Shown here piece after piece: positions 1 to 9,287 of a stretch of DNA of 64,000 nucleotides. The stretch's first letter is position 1. The number at the start of each line of letters is the position of its first letter. The translations under genes were made by a program, and so were the position numbers. Below the pieces are notes generated by a model. The model was not told where the DNA came from, did not search any database, and was given only the letters and a program-made list of their open reading frames with translations. Source of the stretch: Paenibacillus etheri (GTDB lineage: Bacteria > Bacillota > Bacilli > Paenibacillales > Paenibacillaceae). The stretch is from the NCBI RefSeq assembly GCF_001012825.1, contig NZ_LCZJ02000033.1:363785-427784 (forward strand), written 5' to 3'.

Positions 1-1154
1 TAATGGATGGGCAATGATTTAAGGTAATCGTCGCCCTTTTTTTGCTGCAGCTTTGCCCAAGCTTTAGGATTGGCATGGTAAATCGATTGTCCAAATCCCA
101 TAATATCAACATTGAAGCGATTATTTACTTGCTCTACAGTGTTTTGCATTCGCTCAATAATCCGTTTCTCTGTTTCCTTTTCCAAACGTTTGATAGTGCT
201 TTCCGATTCCAAATTCTCTGCACTTTGCACTTCTTCAATATTACAAAGCGTCTTAACACTAAGGTAAATATGCGGCTCTCCATCAATAATTTTCACTTTG
301 CGTTTGGTTGAAGCCTGGAGCGCTTCGATAACAATGGGCTTTCCGTCTTCCCCTGCTATCGAACCAGAATGTGAGGTTACCTTATCGTTGATATAATTGT
401 AACCAATCGTTTCTCTCTCGTTTAGCCAACCGATCAGTTTGTCTTTTTTGAACACAGCTACAGTATGGTATTCCAATCTCGCCTTAGGCATAGTTCGCTC
501 TACATTGCTTTTATCTTCCCCCTCTTTGGGATCTCCCATAACTTCCACTCCGGTCAATACAGGATTATCACCTTGCGACAATAAATTTTCAATGAAATCA
601 TCCAGCGTGACAGCGACTGTTTTTGCTGAATTTTTATAAGAATTATCTAGGGAACTAAATAATTTGTTCGCTGGTAATTTATCCATAGGTGTAAGGACAT
701 TCAAGACATCGCTGGCGGTTGTATCTCTGGCAACCATAACGTAGAAATCCATACGGGGTTCCCGACTTCTTTTAAATACATCCAATATCTCGCCAACTCC
801 AGAGCGGGCAAGTTCCTCCCCAATAACCAACACCCGGATATGACCGAGATAACTCGTCCTAGAACTATCCAGATTCAACTTACGCTGTGCATCATAAAAC
901 GTAGGTACTGTAAATTTATAAACAACCACCGGGACACCATTGCCTCCCCCTCCTCCACTCGCTTGCGAGGAAATCGCAGATGGAATAACGACCTGCATCG
1001 AAACTGTATAGCCAGTTTCAGCCTTGTCAATCCCTATCCCCAGGACAAAAGCTACCTCATTCAGCTCCTTTCTTTCCCAACAGCCACTTAGCAACACCGT
1101 AAATTGGAGAGCTAACATCAACCGGAGAACGCCTTTAACTATTTTCTTATTCAT
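1..1154 (-). CDS. gerC: Ger(x)C family spore germination lipoprotein (partial, C-terminus off window)
   Basis: The reading frame is open from an ATG at 1154 to the left edge, about 384 codons, so the stop lies outside the window or at its very edge. The N-terminus has a lysine-rich start, a hydrophobic stretch and a lipobox ending LLSGC, then WERKELNEVAFVLGIGIDK, which is typical of Ger(x)C germinant receptor C subunits. These are inner-membrane lipoproteins working with GerA- and GerB-type subunits to sense germinants in spores. The ATG overlaps the stop of the upstream GerA gene (ATGA, 1151-1154), so translation is probably coupled. Family typical length is 370-400 residues, so little is missing. 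Germinant unknown. Confidence 0.9.
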   Translation of the reverse strand, partial: MNKKIVKGVLRLMLALQFTVLLSGCWERKELNEVAFVLGIGIDKAETGYTVSMQVVIPSAISSQASGGGGGNGVPVVVYKFTVPTFYDAQRKLNLDSSRTSYLGHIRVLVIGEELARSGVGEILDVFKRSREPRMDFYVMVARDTTASDVLNVLTPMDKLPANKLFSSLDNSYKNSAKTVAVTLDDFIENLLSQGDNPVLTGVEVMGDPKEGEDKSNVERTMPKARLEYHTVAVFKKDKLIGWLNERETIGYNYINDKVTSHSGSIAGEDGKPIVIEALQASTKRKVKIIDGEPHIYLSVKTLCNIEEVQSAENLESESTIKRLEKETEKRIIERMQNTVEQVNNRFNVDIMGFGQSIYHANPKAWAKLQQKKGDDYLKSLPIH

Positions 1155-2665
1155 TTTATTGATTCCTCATCACTGGATGTGCTTTGACGAAACAGGTTCT
1201 GCGTCTTATTCTCAGCAGGTCTTGTCTTTAAAAAAGGCCACGGAAAGCGAAAAATAGAGTCTTTTAAATCTTTTGAATTATAAGGTCCGAGTGGACTCAT
1301 ATAAGGCATTCCGAAAGAACGTAAACTCGACAAATGCAGTACGATGATAAAAATACCGAATAGAATTCCATATAAGCCGATAAAACCGGCCAAAGCTATA
1401 AGTAAAAAACGGATCATCCGCGCAGCTATGGACATTCCTGACTCCGGAATAACAAAACTGGAAATGGCTGTAAGCGATACTATAATGACCATTGCAGATG
1501 AAATAAAACCCGCTGCAACCGCAGCTTGCCCAATCACCAACGTTCCGACAATGGATATCGCCTGTCCGATATTTTTGGGTATCCGCACCCCGGCCTCCCG
1601 CAAAATCTCATAAGTCATTTCCATGATCAGTGCCTCGACAAAAGCAGGAAAAGGAACACTCTCCCGTTGGGCGGCTAAACTAATTACAAGGTTGGTCGGT
1701 ATCATCTCCTGATGATAAGTAGTAATCGCAACATACATTGAAGGTGCAAGCAAAGTAATAAAAAATGAAATAAAACGAACTAATCTTAGCAATGTTCCAA
1801 TATCAGCCCTTTGGTAATAATCCTCAGCAGACTGGAAAAATGCCACAAAAAAGGTGGGCACTAACAGAACAAAAGGAGTTCCATCGACAAGAATAGCCAC
1901 TTTTCCTTCCAAAATACCCGCTGCAATCGTATCCGGACGATCACTGTTGTATACGGTAGGAAAAGGTGTAACTGCCGTCTCTTGAATAAACTCTTCAATA
2001 TATCCACTCTCAAGAATACTGTCCGTATCAATTCTATTCAGACGGCGTTTTACTTCTTGTACCAACTCCTTATTCGCGATGTTGCTTAGATACATAATGG
2101 ATACGCTGGTTTGAGTCACCCTTCCGATCTGAACGGTTTCCAGCCATAAATGGCTATCTTTGATTTTTCGCCTAACCAGTGCCGTATTTGTCCGCAGATT
2201 CTCAGTGAATCCTTCCATTGGACCTCGAACAACCGATTGGGAACTAGGCTCTCCTACATTGCGATCTTCCCAGCCAGGTAAGCCAATCCGGAGAGCGGTG
2301 GATGTCCCATCAAGCAGCAGCATTACATTACCGGACAACAATTCGTGTACAAATTGGTTGTAATCAACGATGACGGTTAGATCACCGGCTATTAATATCT
2401 GTTTCTTAATGATCTCAATCTTCTGCTCAGGCTCAATTTTCCCCAGCTGTTCATAAGGAATATGTTCCTGCAAAGAATACAAAATTGAATTATGCAGCAC
2501 CTGAGTATCCACAAGACCATCTATGTAAATCAAAGAAATATGAGTATTTTCTTCTATCTGCAACTCTTTTATCACTACATCAGAGCTTTTACCCATCAAT
2601 TGGTACAAATTAGTAATATTAACTTCTAACCGACTTGATAAACTACCAATCTCCGTGTCTTTCAT
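1151..2665 (-). CDS. gerA: GerA family spore germination protein (A subunit)
   Basis: A 504-residue protein with a soluble N-terminal part and hydrophobic segments in the C-terminal half (around residues 270-450), the layout of GerAA/GerKA-type receptor subunits in the spore inner membrane. Recognisable stretches include the PFPTVYNSDRPD region and LPSMY-like membrane blocks (LLAPSMYVAITTYHQEM, PFPAFVEALIMEMTYEILRE). The start at ATG 2665 (MKDTEIG) is chosen because GGAGG lies 9 bases upstream. A TTG 21 bases further up would extend it by seven residues without a good site. It is the first gene of a leftward pair with gerC, and the B subunit lies divergently at 2810. Confidence 0.92.
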   Translation of the reverse strand: MKDTEIGSLSSRLEVNITNLYQLMGKSSDVVIKELQIEENTHISLIYIDGLVDTQVLHNSILYSLQEHIPYEQLGKIEPEQKIEIIKKQILIAGDLTVIVDYNQFVHELLSGNVMLLLDGTSTALRIGLPGWEDRNVGEPSSQSVVRGPMEGFTENLRTNTALVRRKIKDSHLWLETVQIGRVTQTSVSIMYLSNIANKELVQEVKRRLNRIDTDSILESGYIEEFIQETAVTPFPTVYNSDRPDTIAAGILEGKVAILVDGTPFVLLVPTFFVAFFQSAEDYYQRADIGTLLRLVRFISFFITLLAPSMYVAITTYHQEMIPTNLVISLAAQRESVPFPAFVEALIMEMTYEILREAGVRIPKNIGQAISIVGTLVIGQAAVAAGFISSAMVIIVSLTAISSFVIPESGMSIAARMIRFLLIALAGFIGLYGILFGIFIIVLHLSSLRSFGMPYMSPLGPYNSKDLKDSIFRFPWPFLKTRPAENKTQNLFRQSTSSDEESIK

Positions 2666-2751
2666 GATGCAGCCTCCACTTCCCAAAGATAGATGAGTAT
2701 AGTTTGATGTTAATTTTGATAATTATTCCTTTCTGATTAAAACTCGGGATG

Positions 2752-2780
2752 GCATAATTCTGGTAACTACAACCATACTA
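2752..2780 (+). promoter_or_regulatory. Putative sigma-G/sigma-F type forespore promoter
   Basis: GCATA (2752-2756) and CATACTA (2774-2780) are separated by 17 bases, about 30 bases before the GerB start. CATACTA fits the -10 element and GCATA the -35 element known for forespore sigma-G promoters that drive ger operons. Assignment is by consensus match only. No equally good match was found for the leftward gerA-gerC pair. Confidence 0.55.
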
Positions 2781-2809
2781 AAAACTAGTCAATAAATTGT
2801 AGGGGGTAT

Positions 2810-3913
2810 ATGAGTTTGGAGAAAGATCGAATTAGTACCAATCAAATGATTATACTCGGGCTATTTACATTTGTTGGGGATATGGTGCTTGTGTATCCAG
2901 CGTTAATGATATCAGGAGCAAAACAAGATGCATGGATTGTTGCTTTGATAAGTATTCCTTTAGGTTTGGCGACCATAAAACTGTTGCTCTGCTTAGCAGA
3001 CCTTGAACCAAACAAGAATATTATCGAGCTTAGCCTACAAATTTTAGGAAAATGGGCCGGAACTGCTGTAGCCTTGTTCTATTTAGGGTTCTTCCTGATT
3101 GCCGCCTCCACATACATAAGAGAAATTGAAGATTTCATGTGTACACAGATTTACGAGAAAACACCCGGTGGGGTTATCCGTTTCATGGCCATATTCCTGC
3201 TGGTTTATGGCGTACGACTTGGTCTGGAGACATTGGGACGGGCAGCTCAGCTATTTTTCCCTTTGTTTGCAGTTTTTTTGATCGGTCTGCTGCTTCTGCT
3301 GACTCCCGATGTCAAAATGGAACGTTTATACCCCATCATGAATACACCAGTACCGGACATGCTTCATACTTTGATGTATGGTGTTTTTTATCCATTTGGC
3401 GAATTGTGTGTGTTTCTTATGATATATCCCTATGCTCAGAAGAATAGCAAAACAAGCCGGAATATTTTCATAGCTCTGATCATCGGAGCTCTGGGACTAA
3501 ACCTCATCCTATTTATTTCACTTACCGTTCTTGGTGTTCACGCTTCTGAACATCAATTTTATGCCGCTTATATTCTTGCTCAAAAAATTAATATTGCTAA
3601 TTCTCTGCAACGTATCGAAGCGCTTATGGCTACAGCATGGATTATCAGCACGTACTTCAAAACAGCCATTTATTACTATGCTTTAACCTTAGGTACAGCC
3701 CAATTATTTAAACTCAAAAGCCACCGTCCTCTGATTATACCCACTGGATTTTTGTTATTTGGTATGTCACAGCTGATTGCCAAAAACATCATTTTCTATG
3801 TAAAGGAAATCCCCGCCTACTGGGTAGATTGGGATTTCACCTGTGCATTTGTTCTGCCGCTTATGTTGCTAATTGTGTATTATTTCAAAAAACGTCATGC
3901 TGCTAAAGTTTAA
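2810..3913 (+). CDS. gerB: GerB family spore germination permease (B subunit)
   Basis: A 367-residue, very hydrophobic protein with about ten membrane segments, matching the GerAB/GerKB (APC-superfamily) germinant-binding subunit. The N-terminus MSLEKDRISTNQMIILG and the YPFGE segment near residue 200 are typical. It starts at ATG 2810 with AGGGGG six bases upstream. It should form a receptor in the spore inner membrane with the GerA and GerC subunits encoded leftward. The split, divergent arrangement differs from the classical gerA-gerB-gerC operon. A bidirectional-looking terminator follows. Confidence 0.92.
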   Translation: MSLEKDRISTNQMIILGLFTFVGDMVLVYPALMISGAKQDAWIVALISIPLGLATIKLLLCLADLEPNKNIIELSLQILGKWAGTAVALFYLGFFLIAASTYIREIEDFMCTQIYEKTPGGVIRFMAIFLLVYGVRLGLETLGRAAQLFFPLFAVFLIGLLLLLTPDVKMERLYPIMNTPVPDMLHTLMYGVFYPFGELCVFLMIYPYAQKNSKTSRNIFIALIIGALGLNLILFISLTVLGVHASEHQFYAAYILAQKINIANSLQRIEALMATAWIISTYFKTAIYYYALTLGTAQLFKLKSHRPLIIPTGFLLFGMSQLIAKNIIFYVKEIPAYWVDWDFTCAFVLPLMLLIVYYFKKRHAAKV

Positions 3914-3937
3914 GCGACCTCTCACCCTATAAATATC

Positions 3938-3967
3938 AAAAGGACAGCTATTGAGCTGTCCTTTTGT
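3938..3967. terminator. Intrinsic terminator after gerB
   Basis: A perfect inverted repeat AAAAGGACAGCT / AGCTGTCCTTTT (12-bp arms, 4-base loop). The A- and T-rich ends let it work for gerB and for the convergent zinc-ribbon gene at 3994. Confidence 0.8.
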
Positions 3968-3993
3968 TCATGAATTTCTTACATGTAGTAGAT

Positions 3994-4407
3994 TTATTCC
4001 TTCTTATCCAAAGTAATCGACGATGGGGTTACATCACGAATAGGTTCATTGGATGCTTCAAAAGTTGATCCGCAGCTCGGGCAGAAACGTGCCTCGATTG
4101 CCACATTGCCACCGCATGCTTTACACTGCTTCACATCGGACAAACCAGCAATTTGCTGCAGATTGACATCAATCTCCGATTTCAGTTCAAGGATACGGGA
4201 AATATTCTTCTCGATCTGCTCACTCGGCAGTGGTCCTGCACCTTGAGTTACAGCTTCAAACAACAGTTTACCCATTACCTGATACTGCTGATCAATGTCA
4301 TTCTGCTTGCTATTGTTCTGTAATTTCAAACGATTGATCTCCACCACTGTCTTTGCTTTATTCCCAGCCTCGCTCACGCCTGCCTTTACCTTGTTAAAAA
4401 AGCTCAT
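3994..4407 (-). CDS. Zinc-ribbon protein of unknown function
   Basis: A 137-residue protein. The first ~90 residues are charged and predicted helical (MSFFNKVKAGVSEAGNKAK and a long K/Q/E-rich stretch that could be a coiled coil). The C-terminal part holds CKACGG and CPSCGS, two CxxC knuckles of a zinc ribbon. The ATG start has GGGGGC upstream. Similar small proteins often sit near envelope-stress genes, and here PspC-PspA follow on the other strand. Its function is unknown, and a role in envelope stress is only inferred from position. Confidence 0.75.
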   Translation of the reverse strand: MSFFNKVKAGVSEAGNKAKTVVEINRLKLQNNSKQNDIDQQYQVMGKLLFEAVTQGAGPLPSEQIEKNISRILELKSEIDVNLQQIAGLSDVKQCKACGGNVAIEARFCPSCGSTFEASNEPIRDVTPSSITLDKKE

Positions 4408-4694
4408 ATTCAGCCCCCAATTCCGTAGTAGTCATATCTAAGCATATTTCGACACCACCACAAATATTCCTTTCTTTATTGTACCTAACTTCAACCGCAA
4501 TTTGTAGTTCATCCACAATCAAGAACTTATTTCCCCCGCCTTCCTGCGGGAACGAACCTCGACTCAGGTCTGGTATTTAAAACCGCCTTCAGTCCGTTTT
4601 GCCGCATTCAAAAAGGCTATACAATGAGTACATAAGCAAGCGGGTTGCAAGATTCAATCACAATCACCCCCATAAGAGAGGATGACAATAATAA

Positions 4695-4913
4695 ATGAAA
4701 AAATTATATCGTTCCAGAAGTGACCAGAAGATTAGTGGTGTATGCGGAGGTCTTGCTATTTGGTCAGGCATCGATGCCACAATACTCCGTCTCGTGGCCG
4801 TTGCTGCAGCATTTTTCAGTTTTGGCACAGTACTTATCTTTTACTTTATCGCCAGCATCATCGTCCCCAAAGAACCTTTTAGCAGCTTTTCGGATGGACA
4901 TAATTTCTATTAA
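4695..4913 (+). CDS. PspC domain protein
   Basis: A 72-residue protein with the PspC signature: LYRSRSDQKISGVCGGLA, then W/D residues and one hydrophobic membrane segment ending IVPKEP. PspC proteins are small inner-membrane proteins of the phage-shock (envelope stress) response that communicate with PspA. The gene is 47 bases upstream of the pspA-like gene and in the same direction, so the two probably form an operon. The AGAGAGG site is a little distant from the ATG. Confidence 0.88.
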   Translation: MKKLYRSRSDQKISGVCGGLAIWSGIDATILRLVAVAAAFFSFGTVLIFYFIASIIVPKEPFSSFSDGHNFY

Positions 4914-4960
4914 CAGATCGTCATTTAATACCAATCAAACATACTAAGGAGAGATACACT

Positions 4961-5644
4961 ATGAGTTTATTCAAAAGAATTTCCACCCTCACCAAAGCTG
5001 CCCTACACGAAGGTCTAAATAAATTAGAAAACCCGGTACTATTGACTGGTCAGTATCTACGCGATCTTGAGAACGAAATAGCTACGGCAGAACGCAATGA
5101 GCGTGATTTGAAAGTTACAGCGACTGTATTGGAACGTCGTAAGCAAGAATACACTCAGTTGATAGAGCAAAGTGAAGCTGAAGCCGTTCAGGCGGTTGAG
5201 CAAGGAAATGAAGAAAGAGCACGCCTTGCACTCATGGCCAAGCTGCGGTATGCAGAACAGCTGGATGAGAGTATCAATAGTCAGGCACAAACTCAGCACT
5301 CCCTGGCAGAGCTGGAGATCAATATCGCTAGAGCTAAAGAAGAGCGCGAACATCTTAAAGCGAAAAGAACTGAACTTATCGCTCGTGCTCAACAAGCTAC
5401 AGAAACACTAAGCTCGGCTCCTCATAGTAACAGTGTAAAAGGACCGAATGTGGGTACTGCTTCACGTGGCTTCGAACGAATGGAAGAGAAAATTTTCGAG
5501 TGGGAAGCTCTGGCGGAAAACTCCAAGTATAAATCCAACTCAGGCGCAGGCGTAGCATCGTCCATTGATCCCAACCTTCGTAGTGCAGTTGATGATGAAA
5601 TTGAACGTATCCGCAACCGGAAAATTAATACCGACAAAAAATAA
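4961..5644 (+). CDS. pspA: PspA/IM30 family envelope-stress protein
   Basis: A 227-residue, almost wholly alpha-helical and coiled-coil protein. Its N-terminus (SLFKRISTLTKAALHEGLNK) and the downstream LRDLENEIATAERN segment match PspA/IM30/LiaH proteins, which form membrane-bound ESCRT-III-like oligomers that protect a leaky cytoplasmic membrane. AAGGAGAG lies upstream of ATG 4961. It follows pspC and is closed by a strong terminator. The 227-residue length is normal. The C-terminal ~60 residues are Ser/Asn-rich and likely disordered. Confidence 0.9.
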   Translation: MSLFKRISTLTKAALHEGLNKLENPVLLTGQYLRDLENEIATAERNERDLKVTATVLERRKQEYTQLIEQSEAEAVQAVEQGNEERARLALMAKLRYAEQLDESINSQAQTQHSLAELEINIARAKEEREHLKAKRTELIARAQQATETLSSAPHSNSVKGPNVGTASRGFERMEEKIFEWEALAENSKYKSNSGAGVASSIDPNLRSAVDDEIERIRNRKINTDKK

Positions 5645-5652
5645 ATATAATA

Positions 5653-5702
5653 ACAAGTCCCTTATCTATTAGCTACTGAGCTATATAAGGGGCTTGTTTT
5701 TT
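5653..5702 (+). terminator. Terminator of the pspC-pspA operon
   Basis: A stem AACAAGTCCCTTAT / ATAAGGGGCTTGTT with an 18-base loop is followed by a T run. The left-going alkD stop codon (5681-5683) lies inside the hairpin, so the two convergent genes share this sequence. Confidence 0.8.
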
Positions 5703-6385
5703 CTATTCCTCTTCATCCCGCGAATCATTTTTTTCGATTCTGGATCTACACGGTAAGACTCTGTGATTTTCTGCAAAGCCTTGTTATAGGTGAAATCATC
5801 TAAAGTGTTGGTTCTCAAATAATCTATCGTTGCCGCAGGCATCTTCACATAACACATCGAAAGCGCCCAAGAAACCGCCATTTTTACATAATACCCCTCA
5901 TGTCTGACCTGATCGAGAAGCTGGAGAATCCGATTGATGTACGCCTCTTCGATAAAGAAATTAAGCATCATTACTACCGCAAATCGAATCTCATATTCTT
6001 TTTTAGATAACAGATACGGCACTATAAAGTCCCACATCTGCTCTTTATTCTTCAAGGTAAACTTCAGCCCTGTGCAAAAGCTATCGCATACTGACCAGTT
6101 ATCGATTTTAGGAATAAAGTCCGCAATATAATGTAGAATTTCTTCAAGATCTGTCTTCACATAACCAAGCACCATACCTTGCAGCATTACTTCTTCAAAA
6201 TAATCAGACTCGGCGTGCTCCAAATAGGCTCTCCAATCACCCTTTGCAATGGTTTTGGCGAGCTTACGCAGCTCCGGTAGCCTGACCCCTATCACATTAT
6301 CGATCGTCGGAAGTAAAGCTGCAGAAAACTTCTGGTAGTCCGCGTCCGCCAAATCCATTAGCTGTTCCTTTATTGTTTTGTCCAC
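5681..6385 (-). CDS. alkD: DNA alkylation repair protein, AlkD family
   Basis: A 234-residue, all-helical protein of the HEAT-repeat AlkD family (N3/N7-alkylpurine DNA glycosylase). Typical stretches are VRLPELRKLAKTIAKGDW near residue 35, the EVMLQGMVLGY helix, NWSVCDSF near 97 (the W-x-x-C-D motif of the active-site face) and the AVSWALSMCYVKMP block. The start is a GTG at 6385 with GGGAGC upstream. It is 22 bases after the HhH-GPD glycosylase gene, so both leftward repair genes are probably cotranscribed. Confidence 0.9.
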   Translation of the reverse strand: MDKTIKEQLMDLADADYQKFSAALLPTIDNVIGVRLPELRKLAKTIAKGDWRAYLEHAESDYFEEVMLQGMVLGYVKTDLEEILHYIADFIPKIDNWSVCDSFCTGLKFTLKNKEQMWDFIVPYLLSKKEYEIRFAVVMMLNFFIEEAYINRILQLLDQVRHEGYYVKMAVSWALSMCYVKMPAATIDYLRTNTLDDFTYNKALQKITESYRVDPESKKMIRGMKRNRKNKPLI

Positions 6386-6407
6386 TATAGTGCTCCCTGC
6401 TTATTAA

Positions 6408-7025
6408 TTATTGAAATGAAATCTCCCACAAATATATGGAGGCTACTGAACCGAGTGGTGAGTACCTGAGACGGTATTGTTCAAATTGCTCTTTGGTAAG
6501 CGTATCAAGCCCATACAGCTTAATCATGCCGCGACGAATGGCGATATCTCCCCAACTAACTACATCTGGGCGCTCCATACAATTAATTAGCATCATCTCT
6601 GCTGTCCATTTGCCAATGCCTTTTAGATTCATGAGTTTTTGAATAACCTCTTGATCGGGCAATCCATATAATTCCTCCAGCTTAAAATCACCCTGCACGA
6701 CCAAATTGGAAATGTCATGAATGCATAATGCCTTTTTCATCGTCATGCCGGAACCCTGAATTTCATCCGCTGTGTGTATAGCTAGCTGCTGCGGAGTTAT
6801 TTCTCCAAATTGAGCCTGCATTCTTGTCCAGATGGTTCGAACTGCTTTGACTGATATTAGCTGACCCACTATGGCATAGATAAGCGCAGTGAAAAGATCC
6901 GGAATAATCACACGTTCTACTTTCCCCATTCGCGCCATCGCCGCACCTAGCACTGGGTCCACACTTCCGAGATAATCTATTTCTGCTTGCCCATATTCAA
7001 AAAATTTAGTGATTACAGCTCCCAA
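6408..7025 (-). CDS. DNA-3-methyladenine glycosylase, HhH-GPD (AlkA-like)
   Basis: A 205-residue protein. The helix-hairpin-helix is LMNLKGIGKWTAEMMLI, and the catalytic aspartate follows in VSWGDIAIRRG, as in AlkA/MAG2 glycosylases that remove alkylated purines. Length fits the short MAG2-type family. The start is set at TTG 7025 because GGGAGG lies seven bases upstream. A longer frame back to 7106 has no ribosome site. It lies just upstream of alkD, giving a two-gene alkylation-repair unit. No ada-like regulator is visible. Confidence 0.88.
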   Translation of the reverse strand: MGAVITKFFEYGQAEIDYLGSVDPVLGAAMARMGKVERVIIPDLFTALIYAIVGQLISVKAVRTIWTRMQAQFGEITPQQLAIHTADEIQGSGMTMKKALCIHDISNLVVQGDFKLEELYGLPDQEVIQKLMNLKGIGKWTAEMMLINCMERPDVVSWGDIAIRRGMIKLYGLDTLTKEQFEQYRLRYSPLGSVASIYLWEISFQ

Positions 7026-7207
7026 AGCATTTCCTCCCGTATCTGTGCTTAACCATAATATACAACATCTATTTTGCAGTGTACGGATTCTTGAATAGGA
7101 TAGCAAGATAACGAAACTAGATAAGCCACAACACTTCTACTCGAGTAGGCGGTTATGGCTCCATGTATAGTATTCGATTATTCTGTTTAGATTTATTTAT
7201 TTATTAT

Positions 7208-8506
7208 TTATGCTCGAATAATTCGTTTTTCCTTCGCCGCTTTTAGCCACAAAGGAAATTCATTAAGTAGCTGATCATATAGCTCCTCATCCGTCACCTG
7301 TTCAATCCGCTCCAGATGAATAAAGTTTGCGTTATCCACCAAACGCCCCTTCATCGTATCGAGCTGCATCAAAACTTCAAAATCGGAATTTCCGATCCCT
7401 ACGAACTGCCAGAAAATCGGTTGAACAGATGCCGCTGTAATCACCTTCTTAGTAGGCTTCACGACACCACCATCGTTGATGAAGATAATAAATACCGGCG
7501 TAGAGTCAGGTTCTTCCTCCGTGTATTTTTTAATGATATCCTCCATTACCGGTGGTTCATTATTACGGCCAAATTTATGGATTGTATTATTGTTCATAAT
7601 ATGTGTAAACACATAACTTCCTAATTCCTGCTCTGTCACAGGTGGTAAGCGACTGAACTCGGTATCGTATACCCATACGTCCAGTGAATGGTTATCATCG
7701 AATTTACAGGCAACTGCCAAAATACGCTCTACCACTTCTTGCACTGTCCCATTCGCATAAAGGTTTCTCATTGAGCCTGTAATATCCAGTACGATTCCTA
7801 CCCTCGCAGTTACACCAGTCAGTTTCTTTTTTTCTAAGGTGATCTGGACAATCTTTTTACGTAAATCTATGTTGGACAGCACGTTCTTTTCTTCAGAAGT
7901 AATCGGTACTAAAGGAACTGTTAACTCAAGGGTCGCAGCAACCTCTTTATTCTCCTCGGCTTCTTCAATATCTAACCCGTAGTTGGTGCATAAAGCAGCC
8001 AATCCCCCATCAAATCCACTACCAATAGCACTGAATTTCCACTCTGAACCATGCCGATAAAGCTCTCCCACTACAATTGCCGTCTCCTTGGAAAGATCAG
8101 AACCGTAATCAAAAACGAACAATTCCTCATCACTATCACCATCTACTAAACGTAGATAAGGAGCGGATACTTGCTTCATAGAGTGTCCTGATTGTTCTCC
8201 TTCATAGATCGTTAATGTTAAAGCTATTCTAGTAATGTCCACAGGAAGCCCGGAGAGTGTTATGGAAATAGCTTCTTTATCTCCTTGTTGTAAAACTGAG
8301 TGACTTACCGCTTCGTTAATAGACACCGGATTTCCGTAAAAGATAAAGTTCTCATCGCGTTCGCAGCGATTCCGATCTGATAACAAAAAGGCAGCTGCAT
8401 CTATGCTAACCCTAGCATCAGCGGTCGTCCAACCAAACTTCAGTACCAGCTTGTTCACACTTCGCCCTTTCGTGAGATCCACCTTTTGTCCTTTTATAAG
8501 CCGCAC
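7208..8506 (-). CDS. TerD-like domain fused to a von Willebrand A domain
   Basis: A 432-residue protein. Residues 1-190 are a TerD/CABP-type calcium-binding beta-sandwich (KGQKVDLTKG, FGWTT, FIFYGNP, DSDEELFVFDYG, GELYRHGSEWKFSAIGSGF). Residues ~235-425 are a VWA domain with the MIDAS motif DITGSM (from D241). This resembles a TerD-TerF style fusion in tellurite/stress-resistance networks. The other ter genes (TerB, TerC, TerZ) are absent nearby, so it may act alone. Start is GTG 8506 with AAGGAG upstream. Function is inferred from domains only. Confidence 0.85.
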   Translation of the reverse strand: MRLIKGQKVDLTKGRSVNKLVLKFGWTTADARVSIDAAAFLLSDRNRCERDENFIFYGNPVSINEAVSHSVLQQGDKEAISITLSGLPVDITRIALTLTIYEGEQSGHSMKQVSAPYLRLVDGDSDEELFVFDYGSDLSKETAIVVGELYRHGSEWKFSAIGSGFDGGLAALCTNYGLDIEEAEENKEVAATLELTVPLVPITSEEKNVLSNIDLRKKIVQITLEKKKLTGVTARVGIVLDITGSMRNLYANGTVQEVVERILAVACKFDDNHSLDVWVYDTEFSRLPPVTEQELGSYVFTHIMNNNTIHKFGRNNEPPVMEDIIKKYTEEEPDSTPVFIIFINDGGVVKPTKKVITAASVQPIFWQFVGIGNSDFEVLMQLDTMKGRLVDNANFIHLERIEQVTDEELYDQLLNEFPLWLKAAKEKRIIRA

Positions 8507-8618
8507 TCACTCATCTCCTTATTTTTACTCAACTACTATTTGTAACTTGTACTAGATTGTATTTATCATTTTACTACTTTAATATGAATGTATATATGAT
8601 AGATAAGGAGCTTTACGA

Positions 8619-9275
8619 ATGGACTTTATAGCAATTGACTTTGAAACGGCGAATTCCAGTCGATCCAGCGCCTGTGCTTTAGGACTTGTGGAAGTTAAAG
8701 ATGGCGTAATCACTGCAGAACATTCTTGGCTGATCGATCCGGAGCAGCGGTTTGACGGCATGAACATTTCAATACATGGCATCACCCCTTCAATGGTAAT
8801 CGGTCAGCCCACTTTCCATGAATTATGGCCCACCGTTGAACCTATGCTGCACGGGCAGATCGTCGTGGCGCACAATGCCGCTTTTGATATGAGTGTACTG
8901 CGGTATTGCCTCGATGGAATGTCCATAAGCTATCCGAGTTTTCAATACTTATGTACATATTTATTAGGCAAAAAAATGCTGCCCGAGCTTCCCTCTCATA
9001 AACTTAATGTAGTATCCGAGCATTTCGGCATTGAGCTGAAGCACCATGACGCTCTCGATGACGCGCGGGCTGCCGCTGCGATTCTAGTAAAACTTATGGA
9101 GCAGGAGGAACACTATGATCCTCTGTTGCTCTCTGCCAGTCAAGGATATGCTAGCGGAACGATGTTTGCCGGTGGATACACTCCTTTTTCTGCTCGTAAG
9201 AATAAACCTGCTAAGAAACAAGGCACTAAACATAAACCCTCCATTTATAGCAGCCGCGCCACTTTGTCGAAATAA
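8619..9275 (+). CDS. DnaQ-like 3'-5' exonuclease (DEDDh)
   Basis: A 218-residue protein with a full DEDDh exonuclease core. Motif I is AIDFETAN (D7, E9), motif II VVAHNAAFDMSVLR, and motif III HHDALDDARAAA with the catalytic His and Asp. These act on DNA or RNA 3' ends and need two metal ions. The C-terminal ~45 residues are basic and likely disordered. ATG 8619 follows AAGGAG. It stands alone and ends in a strong terminator. Whether it proofreads, trims RNA or does repair cannot be told. Confidence 0.88.
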   Translation: MDFIAIDFETANSSRSSACALGLVEVKDGVITAEHSWLIDPEQRFDGMNISIHGITPSMVIGQPTFHELWPTVEPMLHGQIVVAHNAAFDMSVLRYCLDGMSISYPSFQYLCTYLLGKKMLPELPSHKLNVVSEHFGIELKHHDALDDARAAAAILVKLMEQEEHYDPLLLSASQGYASGTMFAGGYTPFSARKNKPAKKQGTKHKPSIYSSRATLSK

Positions 9276-9287
9276 TCAAGAACATCA

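Noticed and set aside
5057-5395. A 112-codon minus-strand frame opposite pspA
   Set aside because: PspA coding on the plus strand is clear; the antisense peptide has no features.
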